Assembly: GCA_902795135.1 (NCBI GenBank)
Contig: CADBJW010000001.1
Location: 1 to 64,000, forward strand
Direction: 5' to 3'
DNA from: an uncultured Eubacteriales bacterium
GTDB taxonomy: Bacteria; Bacillota; Clostridia; Peptostreptococcales; Anaerovoracaceae
Length of the DNA stretch: 64,000 nt
Shown here: one piece after another, positions 24,551-32,694 of the stretch
How positions within the stretch are numbered: the stretch's first letter is position 1
How the letters are laid out: each line of letters starts with the position of its first letter
Made by a program: the position numbers and the translations under genes
The notes under the pieces: model-generated
What the model saw: the letters and a program-made list of their open reading frames with translations, nothing else
The model's database searches: none
Told to the model about the DNA's origin: nothing

Positions 24551-25411
24551 ATGGAAGCAAATAAAATAAAGGGAGAAGCGAAAGGATTGCTTCTGGAAAC
24601 AGGAACGGAACTGACCTATTGCGAACGCGGTGCTGAACATAAAGAGGTGTTGCTCACTGGAGCATTCTATTTTCACACGGCGATGCCAATCGTGGAACTT
24701 CTGGCGCAGAGATATCATGTTTACGGTGTCGTCATGCGATTTGACGGACCAGCGGAGGAACTAAATCCAGATGGGTCTGTCAACTGGGCTCGCCAGTGGG
24801 GAAAAGATTTATACGATTTTGCCTGCGCAATGGGTATTGAGAAGTTCATCTATTTCGGGAAATGTCATGGAACCGTGCCGGGCTGGTATATTGCCAAGGA
24901 GCATCCGGATATGTTGGATTGTTTCGCATCTTTCTACATGATGCCGCATATCAAAGGTCAAACATCCAATACATGGTTCGAGGCGATGTCGAAGGGGCTT
25001 GATACAATGATGTCGATGGCACTTCGTAAACCAAAATCCGGTTTGCCGAAGAAGATGGAAGAAATGGCTTCGATTGGTGATTCGGCACAGTCTCCAATTG
25101 TACCGTTATATGCTGCAGCACCGGAGAAGATCTGGAACAGTATTGAAGAATGTGATGAGTTTCTGAAGAACATGACGATTCCGGTCGGCTACTGTTTTGC
25201 TAACGATGATCCGGTATTCCAGGATTATTATGAAAGCAATATTTACGGCATCATGAATACCCGCGGAGCCAGAACCATCATTCTTAACGGAGAAAAACAC
25301 CTGATGGAACTTGACAGTCCCGAAAGAGTTGCCAGTGAGGTATTTGGCTTTATTGATGAATGCCATAAAGGTTTTTACAAAGAAATCATGGAACCGGATT
25401 TGTATGAATAA
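24551..25411 (+). CDS. Alpha/beta hydrolase with a cysteine nucleophile elbow
   Basis: 286 residues of alpha/beta-hydrolase type. The nucleophile elbow reads GKCHG with C105 where serine is usual, as in dienelactone-hydrolase-like enzymes. The closing catalytic His is in GEKHLMELDSPERVA, and an acid near the CFANDDPVFQDY loop completes the triad. There is no signal peptide, so it acts in the cytosol. The ATG at 24551 follows AAAGGAG at good spacing; an in-frame TTG at 24533 precedes the SD and is rejected. The divergent TetR gene suggests induction by a small molecule. The substrate is not predictable. Confidence 0.75.
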   Translation: MEANKIKGEAKGLLLETGTELTYCERGAEHKEVLLTGAFYFHTAMPIVELLAQRYHVYGVVMRFDGPAEELNPDGSVNWARQWGKDLYDFACAMGIEKFIYFGKCHGTVPGWYIAKEHPDMLDCFASFYMMPHIKGQTSNTWFEAMSKGLDTMMSMALRKPKSGLPKKMEEMASIGDSAQSPIVPLYAAAPEKIWNSIEECDEFLKNMTIPVGYCFANDDPVFQDYYESNIYGIMNTRGARTIILNGEKHLMELDSPERVASEVFGFIDECHKGFYKEIMEPDLYE

Positions 25412-25435
25412 GTGTCACACAAGTTCCAACAGGAA

Positions 25436-25599
25436 CTCTTAAGAACCTGAAACAGGAGATAAATTAGGGAAATTACAGAACTAAAACGCAGAAACCATTG
25501 CAAATACTAACTTCTTTTAAAAACAATACTGCCTACCCTAACCAAAAATAGTCCGAGAATAATCGCTTCTGTGGTATCATACTAGCAGGGGCGATTATT
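25436..25599 (+). repeat. Recurrent module D, decayed copy
   Basis: The leader (25436-25533) is again 98 bp and aligns without gaps to module C, best in the GGAGATAAA, CCATTGCAAATACTA and TTCTTTTAA stretches. The decamer is altered to TACCCTAACC (25534-25543). The following inverted repeat, AATAATCGC (25558-25566) with GCGATTATT (25591-25599), has a longer loop and no clear T-run. It begins only 24 bases after the hydrolase stop. Confidence 0.75.
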
Positions 25600-25662
25600 A
25601 CATTTAATTTGAAGATATTGCGCACTGGCGCAGGCTTCCACCTGGTAAGGAGATGAAACACA

Positions 25663-26496
25663 ATGAAAAAAGATGTTATGATCGTAACGGGCGCAGGGCA
25701 GATCGGTATGGCGATTGCACGGAGAACCGGCTTCGGGAAGAAGATCATCCTCGGAGATAAGAATATGCAGAATGCTGAAAGAATCGCAAAAACCATGAAC
25801 GATGCCGGATATAATGTAGAGCCATTTGAAATGGATCTCTCGTCAAGGAAATCCATTCAGGCCATTATCGCAAAGGCATTGGAATTTGGCCAAATCAAGT
25901 ATCTGGTGAACGCTGCCGGAGTCTCTCCGTCACAAGCAACCATTGAAGCGATCTTGAAGGTCGACCTTTACGGAACAGCTGTGCTGCTGGAGGAAGTCGG
26001 CAAGGTCATCGCAGAAGGCGGAGCGGGTGTGACGATCTCCAGTCAGTCTGGATGGCGTATGCCGCAGCTTACGCCGGAGCAGGATAGACAGCTTGCGACC
26101 ACGCCGGCTGAGGAACTGCTTTCCCTTGAAATATTACAGCCTGAGAATATCAAAGATACGCTCCATGCCTATCAGATGGCGAAACGATGCAATGAGAAGC
26201 GTGTGATGTATGAATGCGTGAAGTGGGGTGAGCGCGGGGCAAGGCTCAATGACATCGCTCCCGGCATCATCGTAACACCGCTTGCGATCGATGAATTCAA
26301 CGGTCCGAGGGGTGACTTTTACAAGAATATGTTTGCTAAGTGTCCTGCGGGAAGACCGGGAACGGCAGATGAGATGGCGAACATCGCGGAACTTCTGATG
26401 AGTGACGCAGGTGCTTTCATTACCGGGTCTACATTCCTAGCGGATGGTGGTGCGACGGCAAGCTATTACTACGGCCCGCTGCAGCCAAAAGAATAA
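25663..26496 (+). CDS. Short-chain dehydrogenase/reductase
   Basis: 277 residues, a classical SDR using NAD(P)H. The nucleotide-binding glycine motif is TGAGQIG (residues 9-15), followed by NAAGVS, catalytic Ser region ISSQSG, and Tyr/Lys in HAYQMAKRC. The end GAFITGSTFLADGGATASYY is typical. An acidic residue after the second strand (GDKNM) favours NAD(H). AAGGAG precedes the ATG at 25663. It is followed 8 bases later by an exported flavodoxin, so the two probably form a redox operon. The substrate is unknown. Confidence 0.88.
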   Translation: MKKDVMIVTGAGQIGMAIARRTGFGKKIILGDKNMQNAERIAKTMNDAGYNVEPFEMDLSSRKSIQAIIAKALEFGQIKYLVNAAGVSPSQATIEAILKVDLYGTAVLLEEVGKVIAEGGAGVTISSQSGWRMPQLTPEQDRQLATTPAEELLSLEILQPENIKDTLHAYQMAKRCNEKRVMYECVKWGERGARLNDIAPGIIVTPLAIDEFNGPRGDFYKNMFAKCPAGRPGTADEMANIAELLMSDAGAFITGSTFLADGGATASYYYGPLQPKE

Positions 26497-26504
26497 GGAG
26501 AAGC

Positions 26505-27200
26505 ATGATGAGAAAGAATATGCAAAAGCTGGCGCTGCTGCTGTTTGCAGCAGTGATGATATTTGCCTTCGCAGCCTGCGGATCCGCAGATCAGCAGAAG
26601 ACACAGACAGAGACACAGCCGGCAGCAGACGAAAACACGGAGCCGGAGCAGGCAGAAAGCTCCGCTGCAGGAAACGATACTTTGGTTGTGTATTTCTCAA
26701 GAACCGGAGAACAGTATGAAGTCGGTGTGATCGAAAAGGGAAATACTGCTATCATCGCGGATATGATTACAGAAGCTACTGGCGCGGACAGTTTCGAGAT
26801 CCTGCCGAAAGAAGACAATTATCCGGACACCTATGATGCGCTGACAGAGGTGGCCAAGCAGGAGCAGAACGAAAACGCAAGGCCAGCCATTGCAGGAGAA
26901 GTGCCGGATCTGAGCAAATACGATACCGTTTTCATCGGAGCCCCGGTGTGGTGGGGCGACTGGCCAATGATCATGTACACCTTCTTTGAGGAAAACGCCG
27001 ACGCGCTGGCAGAAAAGACATTGATCCCGTTCTCTACTCATGCGGGAAGCGGGTTGTCCGGATTCGACAGCAAGCTGGCCTCTGCCTGCCCGGGAAGCAC
27101 CGTTGGTGAGGGGCTTGCCATCGCCGGCACGGATGCTCAGAACGATCAGGACAGTGTGAGAAGCACGGTGAATGACTGGCTGTCCGGTCTGGGATATTAG
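26505..27200 (+). CDS. Flavodoxin-like lipoprotein
   Basis: 231 residues. A lipoprotein signal peptide ends in the lipobox FAAC with C25 as the lipid-modified residue. An acidic Gln/Glu/Ala linker (to about 58) leads into a flavodoxin fold: phosphate loop VVYFSRTGEQ, then FIGAPVWWGDWPMIMYTFF and the STHAGSGLSG loop that contacts FMN. Exported, membrane-tethered flavodoxins are found in Clostridia, where they likely serve extracytoplasmic electron transfer. AAGGAG precedes ATG 26505, and a second ATG at 26508 has slightly better spacing. It lies 8 bases after the SDR gene. Confidence 0.87.
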   Translation: MMRKNMQKLALLLFAAVMIFAFAACGSADQQKTQTETQPAADENTEPEQAESSAAGNDTLVVYFSRTGEQYEVGVIEKGNTAIIADMITEATGADSFEILPKEDNYPDTYDALTEVAKQEQNENARPAIAGEVPDLSKYDTVFIGAPVWWGDWPMIMYTFFEENADALAEKTLIPFSTHAGSGLSGFDSKLASACPGSTVGEGLAIAGTDAQNDQDSVRSTVNDWLSGLGY

Positions 27201-27268
27201 AGCATCAATATCAAAAGAATGGAAGATAATGGGCAATATTTTATGGTGGATGGCGGAGGTAGAAAAGA

Positions 27269-27544
27269 ATGAAACGATGCCCAAAATGTGATTCAGAGAA
27301 TACAGTACGCGTTGTTACATCAGCTATGATCCTGGCAATCCCCGAGCTTCGAGCAGAAGTAAAGGCAGGACGGGCCGTGGTCTGCACGGCCTGCTGCGGA
27401 ACCGGAAGCAGCAGGACCTTCCGATGCAAAAGCTGCAAACTGCAGTGGGATGAGAATATGGAGGAAGATATCAGAAGTATGAGAGGACAAACTGATGAAA
27501 GTTTTAGACGAACTGGAAAGAATCCAGAAAGCAGCCCTGAATAA
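27269..27544 (+). CDS. Small zinc-ribbon protein
   Basis: 91 residues with MKRCPKC at the start, CTACCG in the middle and CKSCKLQW further on: three Cys pairs, enough for one or two zinc ribbons. The ~25 C-terminal residues are charged and likely disordered. GGAGGTAGAAAAG precedes the ATG. It overlaps the next gene by 50 bases in another frame. A nucleic-acid or protein adaptor role is usual for such ribbons, but nothing here fixes it. Confidence 0.7.
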   Translation: MKRCPKCDSENTVRVVTSAMILAIPELRAEVKAGRAVVCTACCGTGSSRTFRCKSCKLQWDENMEEDIRSMRGQTDESFRRTGKNPESSPE

Positions 27545-27794
27545 TAAGGAACTGCGTGATGAGATACTCAAAACCAGATTCGATGAGGAACCGGTGACTT
27601 CTTTCTGCCGGTTGGCCCGTGAGAAAGGATACGAGATTTATGAAATGGATCTGGTGTATGCCGGCGAAGAAGCATACGCCAGTATGAGAAGAGCGACGAA
27701 TGGTGGAGGAGAAAACTCTCCAATGCTGGAAAATGAAGATGATTATTACAGCTTATTCATGGCAGCAATGGAGGCAATAGATAAAATAGGCTGA
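27495..27794 (+). CDS. Nif11-like small protein
   Basis: 99 residues. The N-terminal helix and the CRLAREKGYEIYEMDL stretch fit the Nif11 leader fold. The C-terminal ATNGGGENSPMLENEDDYYS motif recurs in stand-alone clostridial members. Nif11 domains serve as leader peptides of RiPP precursors in some systems, but here no double-glycine cleavage/core arrangement and no modifying enzyme is seen, so a RiPP role is not supported. It starts inside the zinc-ribbon gene (GAGAGG site, ATG 27495), implying coupled translation. Confidence 0.6.
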   Translation: MKVLDELERIQKAALNNKELRDEILKTRFDEEPVTSFCRLAREKGYEIYEMDLVYAGEEAYASMRRATNGGGENSPMLENEDDYYSLFMAAMEAIDKIG

Positions 27795-27814
27795 AACGGC
27801 AGTAAGGAGGAGAC

Positions 27815-27871
27815 ATGTTATACAGAGGACTTGTTTTAAGCGAGGAGGCGGAACAGAATGGGAATCCGTAA
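27815..27871 (+). other. 18-residue leader ORF overlapping the PI-PLC gene start
   Basis: ATG 27815 is preceded by an ideal AAGGAGGAGAC site and encodes MLYRGLVLSEEAEQNGNP before a stop at 27871. The next gene's ATG (27858) lies inside it in another frame, with its own AGGAGG (27843-27848). The short ORF may couple or gate translation of the secreted protein. It might instead be the leftover start of a lost gene. Confidence 0.45.
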
Positions 27872-30800
27872 TGACATCAAGTTTTTCACAATGCTTCTTT
27901 CAGCAATGATGATCATGTTGATCCTGATACCGGGGTCTATGTTCGTTTATGCGGATGATGATTCGTCTGCCTTGTCAGGGGACACTCTTGACGGCCTCAA
28001 GGTTCGCATCCGTCCTGCCAGTTCACATCAGCCAGTATCGATTTATGAGGACGGTTCGGGAAATCAGGACTGGGCCCATTTATTTGTTCAAGGGAAGTCA
28101 TCTCACTTATATCTTCAGAAAGCGGATGACGACAGTTATGTCGTGCACTTTTATATCCACTACAGGGATGCGGAACATAAAAAAGACGGAGACTGTTGCT
28201 TTGATATCGATCATGGGAGTGATGAAGCCGGATATTATGAAGAAGGACGGGTGATTCATGTCGCAGCAGGCAATACGGATGCAATGAATCAGCGTTGGCA
28301 GTTCATTCCGCAGGAGGATGGTACCTATTACATTCGCAATAAACTTTCGGGGCAGTACTGGTCTCTCGAGAATCTAGACAATCCGAATGCCAACTTAAAC
28401 AAGCTCGTTCAGAGAAAAACCCCAATGAAGTGGGGGATCGAGATTGTAAGCAGCGATAACGACAAACTGAACGCAGTCAATGAATATGATTCGCGAAACT
28501 TCACATACGATGGAAAAACAGTCACCTCTACTAACTGGATGGGAGCACTTCCGGGCAACTTAAAAATATCTGATATCAGTATACCCGGAACACATGATTC
28601 GGGAGCATGTAATCTGCACAACAATCAGGATTCCATGAGTACGCAGCGATATTACATTGATGAACTTTTGAATTGTGGCGTACGCCACTTGGATCTGCGG
28701 ACAGGTCTTGATGACAGCAACAATGTCAGAATCGTGCACAGTACCTGTCATGCCCGGAACCAGATCAGTGAGGACCTGACATTTAATGAAACCTTGCAAT
28801 GGATCGACAGCTTTTTGGAAACAAATCCCACAGAGACGATCATTCTCCAGATAAAGATGGATGACGGGGGAGACGAATGTACAAGAAAAACATTTCAGCA
28901 GCTGGAAGCCGTTGCGAAAGAAGAGAATAGCAGAATCTGGGCCGGCGATCATGTTCCAACCCTGGATGAGGTACGCGGGAAGCTCCTCGTGATAAGCAGA
29001 TTGGATCCGGAAAAACTGCAGGGAGATTATAGTATTGTAAAGGATGGCAAGGAACTGCAGTGGGCCCTTGACTGTCATGACTGGAAGGATTCAAAGGATT
29101 TTGCTTCGGACCTGACGGCATATGGCTCCAATTACGAGGTATGGACACAGGATAATTGGAACAGAAGTGCAAGCCACAAGATGAGCTACATCAGGGCAAC
29201 TCTCTTCGGGAATCAGGATGATGGCTACACCAATGGAACCATGTATCGATATAATGAGGCAAAAAAAGCTGGAAAAGATGCATGGATATTCAATTACACC
29301 AGTGCCAATAATGGGTCCACAGAAAACCCATTTAATATTTCCAAGGATGTTCATCAGTGGATCTATGACTCAAGTGACTATAGCAGTTCCCAGAGACTTG
29401 TCTGTGAAGATACGTTTACGGGAATCATGGCTTTTGATTATATGGATGGTCTGATGGCCACCAAAATATACAAGACCAACTTTAATCGCCAGTATATCAC
29501 CATACACGGTGTGACAGCAGACGGGAAAGAGCCGATCGATCCCCTGACGCTCTTTGTCGGGGACGAAAGCGAGTCGACCGCAAAGCTCCGAAGCGATGCT
29601 ACAAAGCAAATGGTCAAGGCGCATTTCAATAGGGACACATATCCGGTGATTACAGATGATAACGATGAAATCCTGTCCACCGTGAAGGCTTCAAATCAAC
29701 AGGAATTCGTTAGTGGTGTGCAGCAATTTCAAAGGGCTGCAGTGCAGGGCACGATAGGCAGCGATTTATACGTCCATCTGGAAGCTCCGATTACGGATGT
29801 AAAATATGAAGTCGAGATGCCTGTATGCAACACGAAGGTGAATGCGGAAAATCCGAAGGTCGATGTATCAGTCGGTGACGATCAAAACTATGAGCCGGCT
29901 AGCGATGAAACAGGGAAACCAAAAGCATTCATCGTTGAGAATATAAATGGGGACACTGCTTTTACAGGGACTGTCAAAGGGGGAACGACGGTGCCGCTTC
30001 AGTTGTATCTGGCACCTAAGTGGGGATTCCGCTTTGCAAGGGACTGTAGTGTCGTATCAGACACGACGAAAGTAATAAATACAGAAATCACACAAAGCGG
30101 GGAACTAAAAACGAATGCAGAAGGAGACATCCTTCACCTGGCAGACTATAATGGAGAAACACCACCTTCTTGTGTAGACAAGGGCACAAAAGCTCACTAT
30201 CACTGTAAGCATTGCGAAATGAATTTCTTTGCCATGAAGGAAAAAGGCGATCCGGCGGATATAGAAGCTTCTGATAAGGAACTATATCTTCCACCACTTG
30301 GACATAAATGGGACAAAGGGAAGGTGACAAAAGAGCCTACAGTTGCCGAAGAAGGCCTCCGAACATATACCTGCACAACCTGCAAGGCTGTAAAGAATGT
30401 TCCGATCTCTAAGCTTGCACCGGGCAAAAGCAAAGCCAATCCGGTACTTGTCGCTAAGGGTATCGCCGGCGGCAAGAAAACAGTTAAGATTTCCTGGAAC
30501 AAAGTAGCCGGTGCTGATAGGTATGTGGTTTATTTTTCAAAGTGCAACTACAAGGGTAAATCATTTGTCCCGAAAAAGGTGAAGACGGTAAATGCCAAGA
30601 CCCTTAAATTCACAAAGAAAAAACTTAAGAAAAAGACGGCATACAAATTCTATGTGGTCGCACAGAAGAAGGCAGGAGGCAGTTACAAGACCCTTGCCAG
30701 GAGTACGACTGGACATGTCTTTACCGGCAACGTCCGGGGGAAGTACACCAATCCGAAAGAATTGAAGCTCAGCAGTAGCGCGCTAACACTTAAACAAGGC

Positions 30801-31016
30801 AGCAATGTGACGATCAAAGGCACCGTCACCAAAGTCAAGAAAAAAAAGAAACTTGCCACAAGTCACGCCGCGAAACTCAGCTTTATAAGCGATAACCCGT
30901 CCGTTGCTTCTGTAAATGCTGCGGGTAAGGTGACAGCTAAGAGCAAAGGCACTGTAGTAATCTATGTCCAGACGATCAACGGCATCTGGCAGACCTGCAA
31001 AGTGACCGTCAAATAA
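27858..31016 (+). CDS. Secreted PI-PLC-X domain protein with C-terminal Ig-like domains
   Basis: 1,052 residues. A signal peptide ends near VYADD (about 32). A beta-rich lectin-like region (about 45-200, including RWQFIPQEDGTYYIRNKLSG) comes before a phosphatidylinositol-specific phospholipase C X domain from about 225. Its general acid/base histidines are H246 (ISIPGTHDSGA) and H294 (RIVHSTCHA), with GVRHLDLR between. A Cys-pair stretch near 775-850 (CKHCEMNF, YTCTTCKAV), a Lys-rich fibronectin-like unit and a final BIG2-type Ig domain follow. It would cleave inositol phospholipids or GPI anchors outside the cell, in some species a host-interaction factor. No sorting signal is present; the basic C-terminus may hold it on the wall. 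Confidence 0.85.
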   Translation: MGIRNDIKFFTMLLSAMMIMLILIPGSMFVYADDDSSALSGDTLDGLKVRIRPASSHQPVSIYEDGSGNQDWAHLFVQGKSSHLYLQKADDDSYVVHFYIHYRDAEHKKDGDCCFDIDHGSDEAGYYEEGRVIHVAAGNTDAMNQRWQFIPQEDGTYYIRNKLSGQYWSLENLDNPNANLNKLVQRKTPMKWGIEIVSSDNDKLNAVNEYDSRNFTYDGKTVTSTNWMGALPGNLKISDISIPGTHDSGACNLHNNQDSMSTQRYYIDELLNCGVRHLDLRTGLDDSNNVRIVHSTCHARNQISEDLTFNETLQWIDSFLETNPTETIILQIKMDDGGDECTRKTFQQLEAVAKEENSRIWAGDHVPTLDEVRGKLLVISRLDPEKLQGDYSIVKDGKELQWALDCHDWKDSKDFASDLTAYGSNYEVWTQDNWNRSASHKMSYIRATLFGNQDDGYTNGTMYRYNEAKKAGKDAWIFNYTSANNGSTENPFNISKDVHQWIYDSSDYSSSQRLVCEDTFTGIMAFDYMDGLMATKIYKTNFNRQYITIHGVTADGKEPIDPLTLFVGDESESTAKLRSDATKQMVKAHFNRDTYPVITDDNDEILSTVKASNQQEFVSGVQQFQRAAVQGTIGSDLYVHLEAPITDVKYEVEMPVCNTKVNAENPKVDVSVGDDQNYEPASDETGKPKAFIVENINGDTAFTGTVKGGTTVPLQLYLAPKWGFRFARDCSVVSDTTKVINTEITQSGELKTNAEGDILHLADYNGETPPSCVDKGTKAHYHCKHCEMNFFAMKEKGDPADIEASDKELYLPPLGHKWDKGKVTKEPTVAEEGLRTYTCTTCKAVKNVPISKLAPGKSKANPVLVAKGIAGGKKTVKISWNKVAGADRYVVYFSKCNYKGKSFVPKKVKTVNAKTLKFTKKKLKKKTAYKFYVVAQKKAGGSYKTLARSTTGHVFTGNVRGKYTNPKELKLSSSALTLKQGSNVTIKGTVTKVKKKKKLATSHAAKLSFISDNPSVASVNAAGKVTAKSKGTVVIYVQTINGIWQTCKVTVK

Positions 31017-31046
31017 TACGTGTTCATAAGCTCAATAAAGCACTGA

Positions 31047-31073
31047 AACGTCGCCGTCATGGCGGCGTTTTTT
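31047..31073 (+). terminator. Terminator after the PI-PLC gene
   Basis: The stem AACGTCGCC / GGCGGCGTT (31047-31055 with 31061-31069, one G-U pair) and a six-T run stand 31 bases after the stop codon, between convergent genes. Confidence 0.85.
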
Positions 31074-31121
31074 CTGGGATGAAATAATGGACCTTGATGA
31101 GCGGAATCAAGAAAGGAACCA

Positions 31122-32009
31122 TCATAGAGGGAATGCGACTGCTTCGGAATACAGCTTCTTCAGGATAGTCAGAAAGCGGCTCAGGCTTTCGCGTTGATCC
31201 GTCTTATGTGTGAGCAGTTGGCAGTGAAAGGATTCTTCGCAATCAAAAGGGACCCAGGCGAACTGGCCGCTATGATCATTCAAGAAGCCTGGGGCAAGAC
31301 AGACGCCACGTCCGGCGGCTACGTTAGTCAGGGTTGTATCGTGATCGGCGCTGTTAAAATACTGGATTTTGCCGCTCGCAATCAATCTCTGCTGAACAGC
31401 ACGGAGGGCCGGAGGCGAACCACCTCCCACCATCAGAGTGCGGCCGTAAAGGTCGCTTTCTGTTATGATGTTTTTCTTTGTAAGCGAATCATTCCGATTT
31501 GCGATAAGGTAGATATGGCTGTCGAACAGATTGTGCACGGTTACGCCGGAGAGATGCCTGGTCTCATCACTCAACGTGAAGAGAATATCCGCATCACCCC
31601 GCAAAAAGGCATCCATGCCGCCCTCATACTGAAACACAGGTGTGAGCTGAACCTCCGGGTTGCTTTCTTCGAACAGGCGCATTGCCTCAGGAAGAAAGTA
31701 TAGCGCCTGCCTGACCATCATGCTGATCGTGATGTTATCTTTATATTTGGCGCTGAAGTTCTGCCCTTGTTCGATGGCACGCTTTAATTCTTCCCGCATA
31801 TTGGTCAGATAAGTAACAAATTGGGAGCCGGCTGGCGTAAGCTCGGCTCCTTTTCCATTGCGGTAGAAAATCGGAAAACCGACCTCGTCCTCCAACAGGC
31901 GGATCTGGTAGGAGAAGGTTGGCTGGCTGACGAAAAGGTTTTCTGCAGCCCGGCTGAAGTTCAACGTTCGGGATAATTCGATGCAGTAGTCAATCTGTTT
32001 GGTGTTCAT
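31122..32009 (-). CDS. LysR-family transcriptional regulator
   Basis: 295 residues. The N-terminal winged HTH is clear: MNTKQIDYCIELSRTLNFSR, AAENLFVSQPTFSYQIRLLE and the wing EVGFPIFYRNGKGAELT. A two-lobed periplasmic-binding-like sensor domain follows from about 90. The minus strand start at 32009 follows an AGGAG site. It diverges from the flavodoxin/aldo-keto reductase pair across a 144-base gap with an AT palindrome, so it probably controls them in response to a metabolite or redox signal. Confidence 0.9.
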   Translation of the reverse strand: MNTKQIDYCIELSRTLNFSRAAENLFVSQPTFSYQIRLLEDEVGFPIFYRNGKGAELTPAGSQFVTYLTNMREELKRAIEQGQNFSAKYKDNITISMMVRQALYFLPEAMRLFEESNPEVQLTPVFQYEGGMDAFLRGDADILFTLSDETRHLSGVTVHNLFDSHIYLIANRNDSLTKKNIITESDLYGRTLMVGGGSPPALRAVQQRLIASGKIQYFNSADHDTTLTNVAAGRGVCLAPGFLNDHSGQFAWVPFDCEESFHCQLLTHKTDQRESLSRFLTILKKLYSEAVAFPL

Positions 32010-32032
32010 TGGTGCGCTCCTGTGATTGTGTT

Positions 32033-32047
32033 ATTTAATAATTAAAT
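32033..32047. promoter_or_regulatory. AT palindrome in the LysR divergent gap
   Basis: ATTTAAT-A-ATTAAAT is a perfect 15-bp inverted repeat 24 bases upstream of the LysR start. It fits the T-N11-A spacing of LysR boxes and probably overlaps the promoters of both divergent units. Confidence 0.5.
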
Positions 32048-32153
32048 TGATTATACAATACTTCGATTGGACTTTGCAATGTCGCAGTAGGATAATAGAG
32101 ACAGAAACAAAGAAAACAACCAATCACAAAGAATCTTCAGGAGGATCAATACC

Positions 32154-32675
32154 ATGACAAAGACACTGATTGCATTTTTTTCAAGAGCAGATGAAAACTA
32201 TTTTGGCGGCGCAATGCGATACGTGAAGGTGGGAAACACCGAGATCGTCGTGAACCACATGAAGGACATGATCGATGCGGACACCTTCAAAATCGAAATG
32301 AAAGAACCCTATTCTCCGGTTTATATGACCTGCATCGATGAGGCCAAGAAGGATCTGAGGGAGGGAGCCCGCCCGGAACTGACAAACTACCTGGATAGCA
32401 TCGACCAGTACGATACCATCATCCTGGCCTATCCAAACTACTGGGGCACATACCCTATGGCAGTAGCAACCTTCCTGGATCGCTACGATTTTACCGGCAA
32501 GACGATTCTGCCTTTGTGCACCAATGAAGGAAGCGGCATGGGAGGCAGCGAGCGCGATATCGAGAAAGCCTGCCCGGGAGCCGATGTGAAAACAGGTCTG
32601 CCGATTACCGGAAGCCGCGCTCAGGAATCCGCTGGTGCGGTTAAGAAGTGGCTGAGTGCAAACGGCATCGCGTAA
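32154..32675 (+). CDS. Flavodoxin
   Basis: 173 residues, cytosolic. The phosphate loop is modified (IAFFSRADENYFG), with later FMN-contact loops ILAYPNYWGTYPMAVATF and CTNEGSGMGG, as in Flavodoxin_4-type proteins. It would shuttle electrons with FMN. AGGAGGATC precedes the ATG. An aldo/keto reductase starts 19 bases after the stop, and both lie opposite the LysR regulator, making a likely redox operon. Confidence 0.88.
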   Translation: MTKTLIAFFSRADENYFGGAMRYVKVGNTEIVVNHMKDMIDADTFKIEMKEPYSPVYMTCIDEAKKDLREGARPELTNYLDSIDQYDTIILAYPNYWGTYPMAVATFLDRYDFTGKTILPLCTNEGSGMGGSERDIEKACPGADVKTGLPITGSRAQESAGAVKKWLSANGIA

Positions 32676-32694
32676 GTATTCTGGAGGTAAAATT

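Noticed and set aside
27495-27794. RiPP precursor with a biosynthetic cluster
   Set aside because: No modifying enzyme, protease or transporter is adjacent and no leader/core cleavage motif is seen; only the Nif11-like fold is supported.
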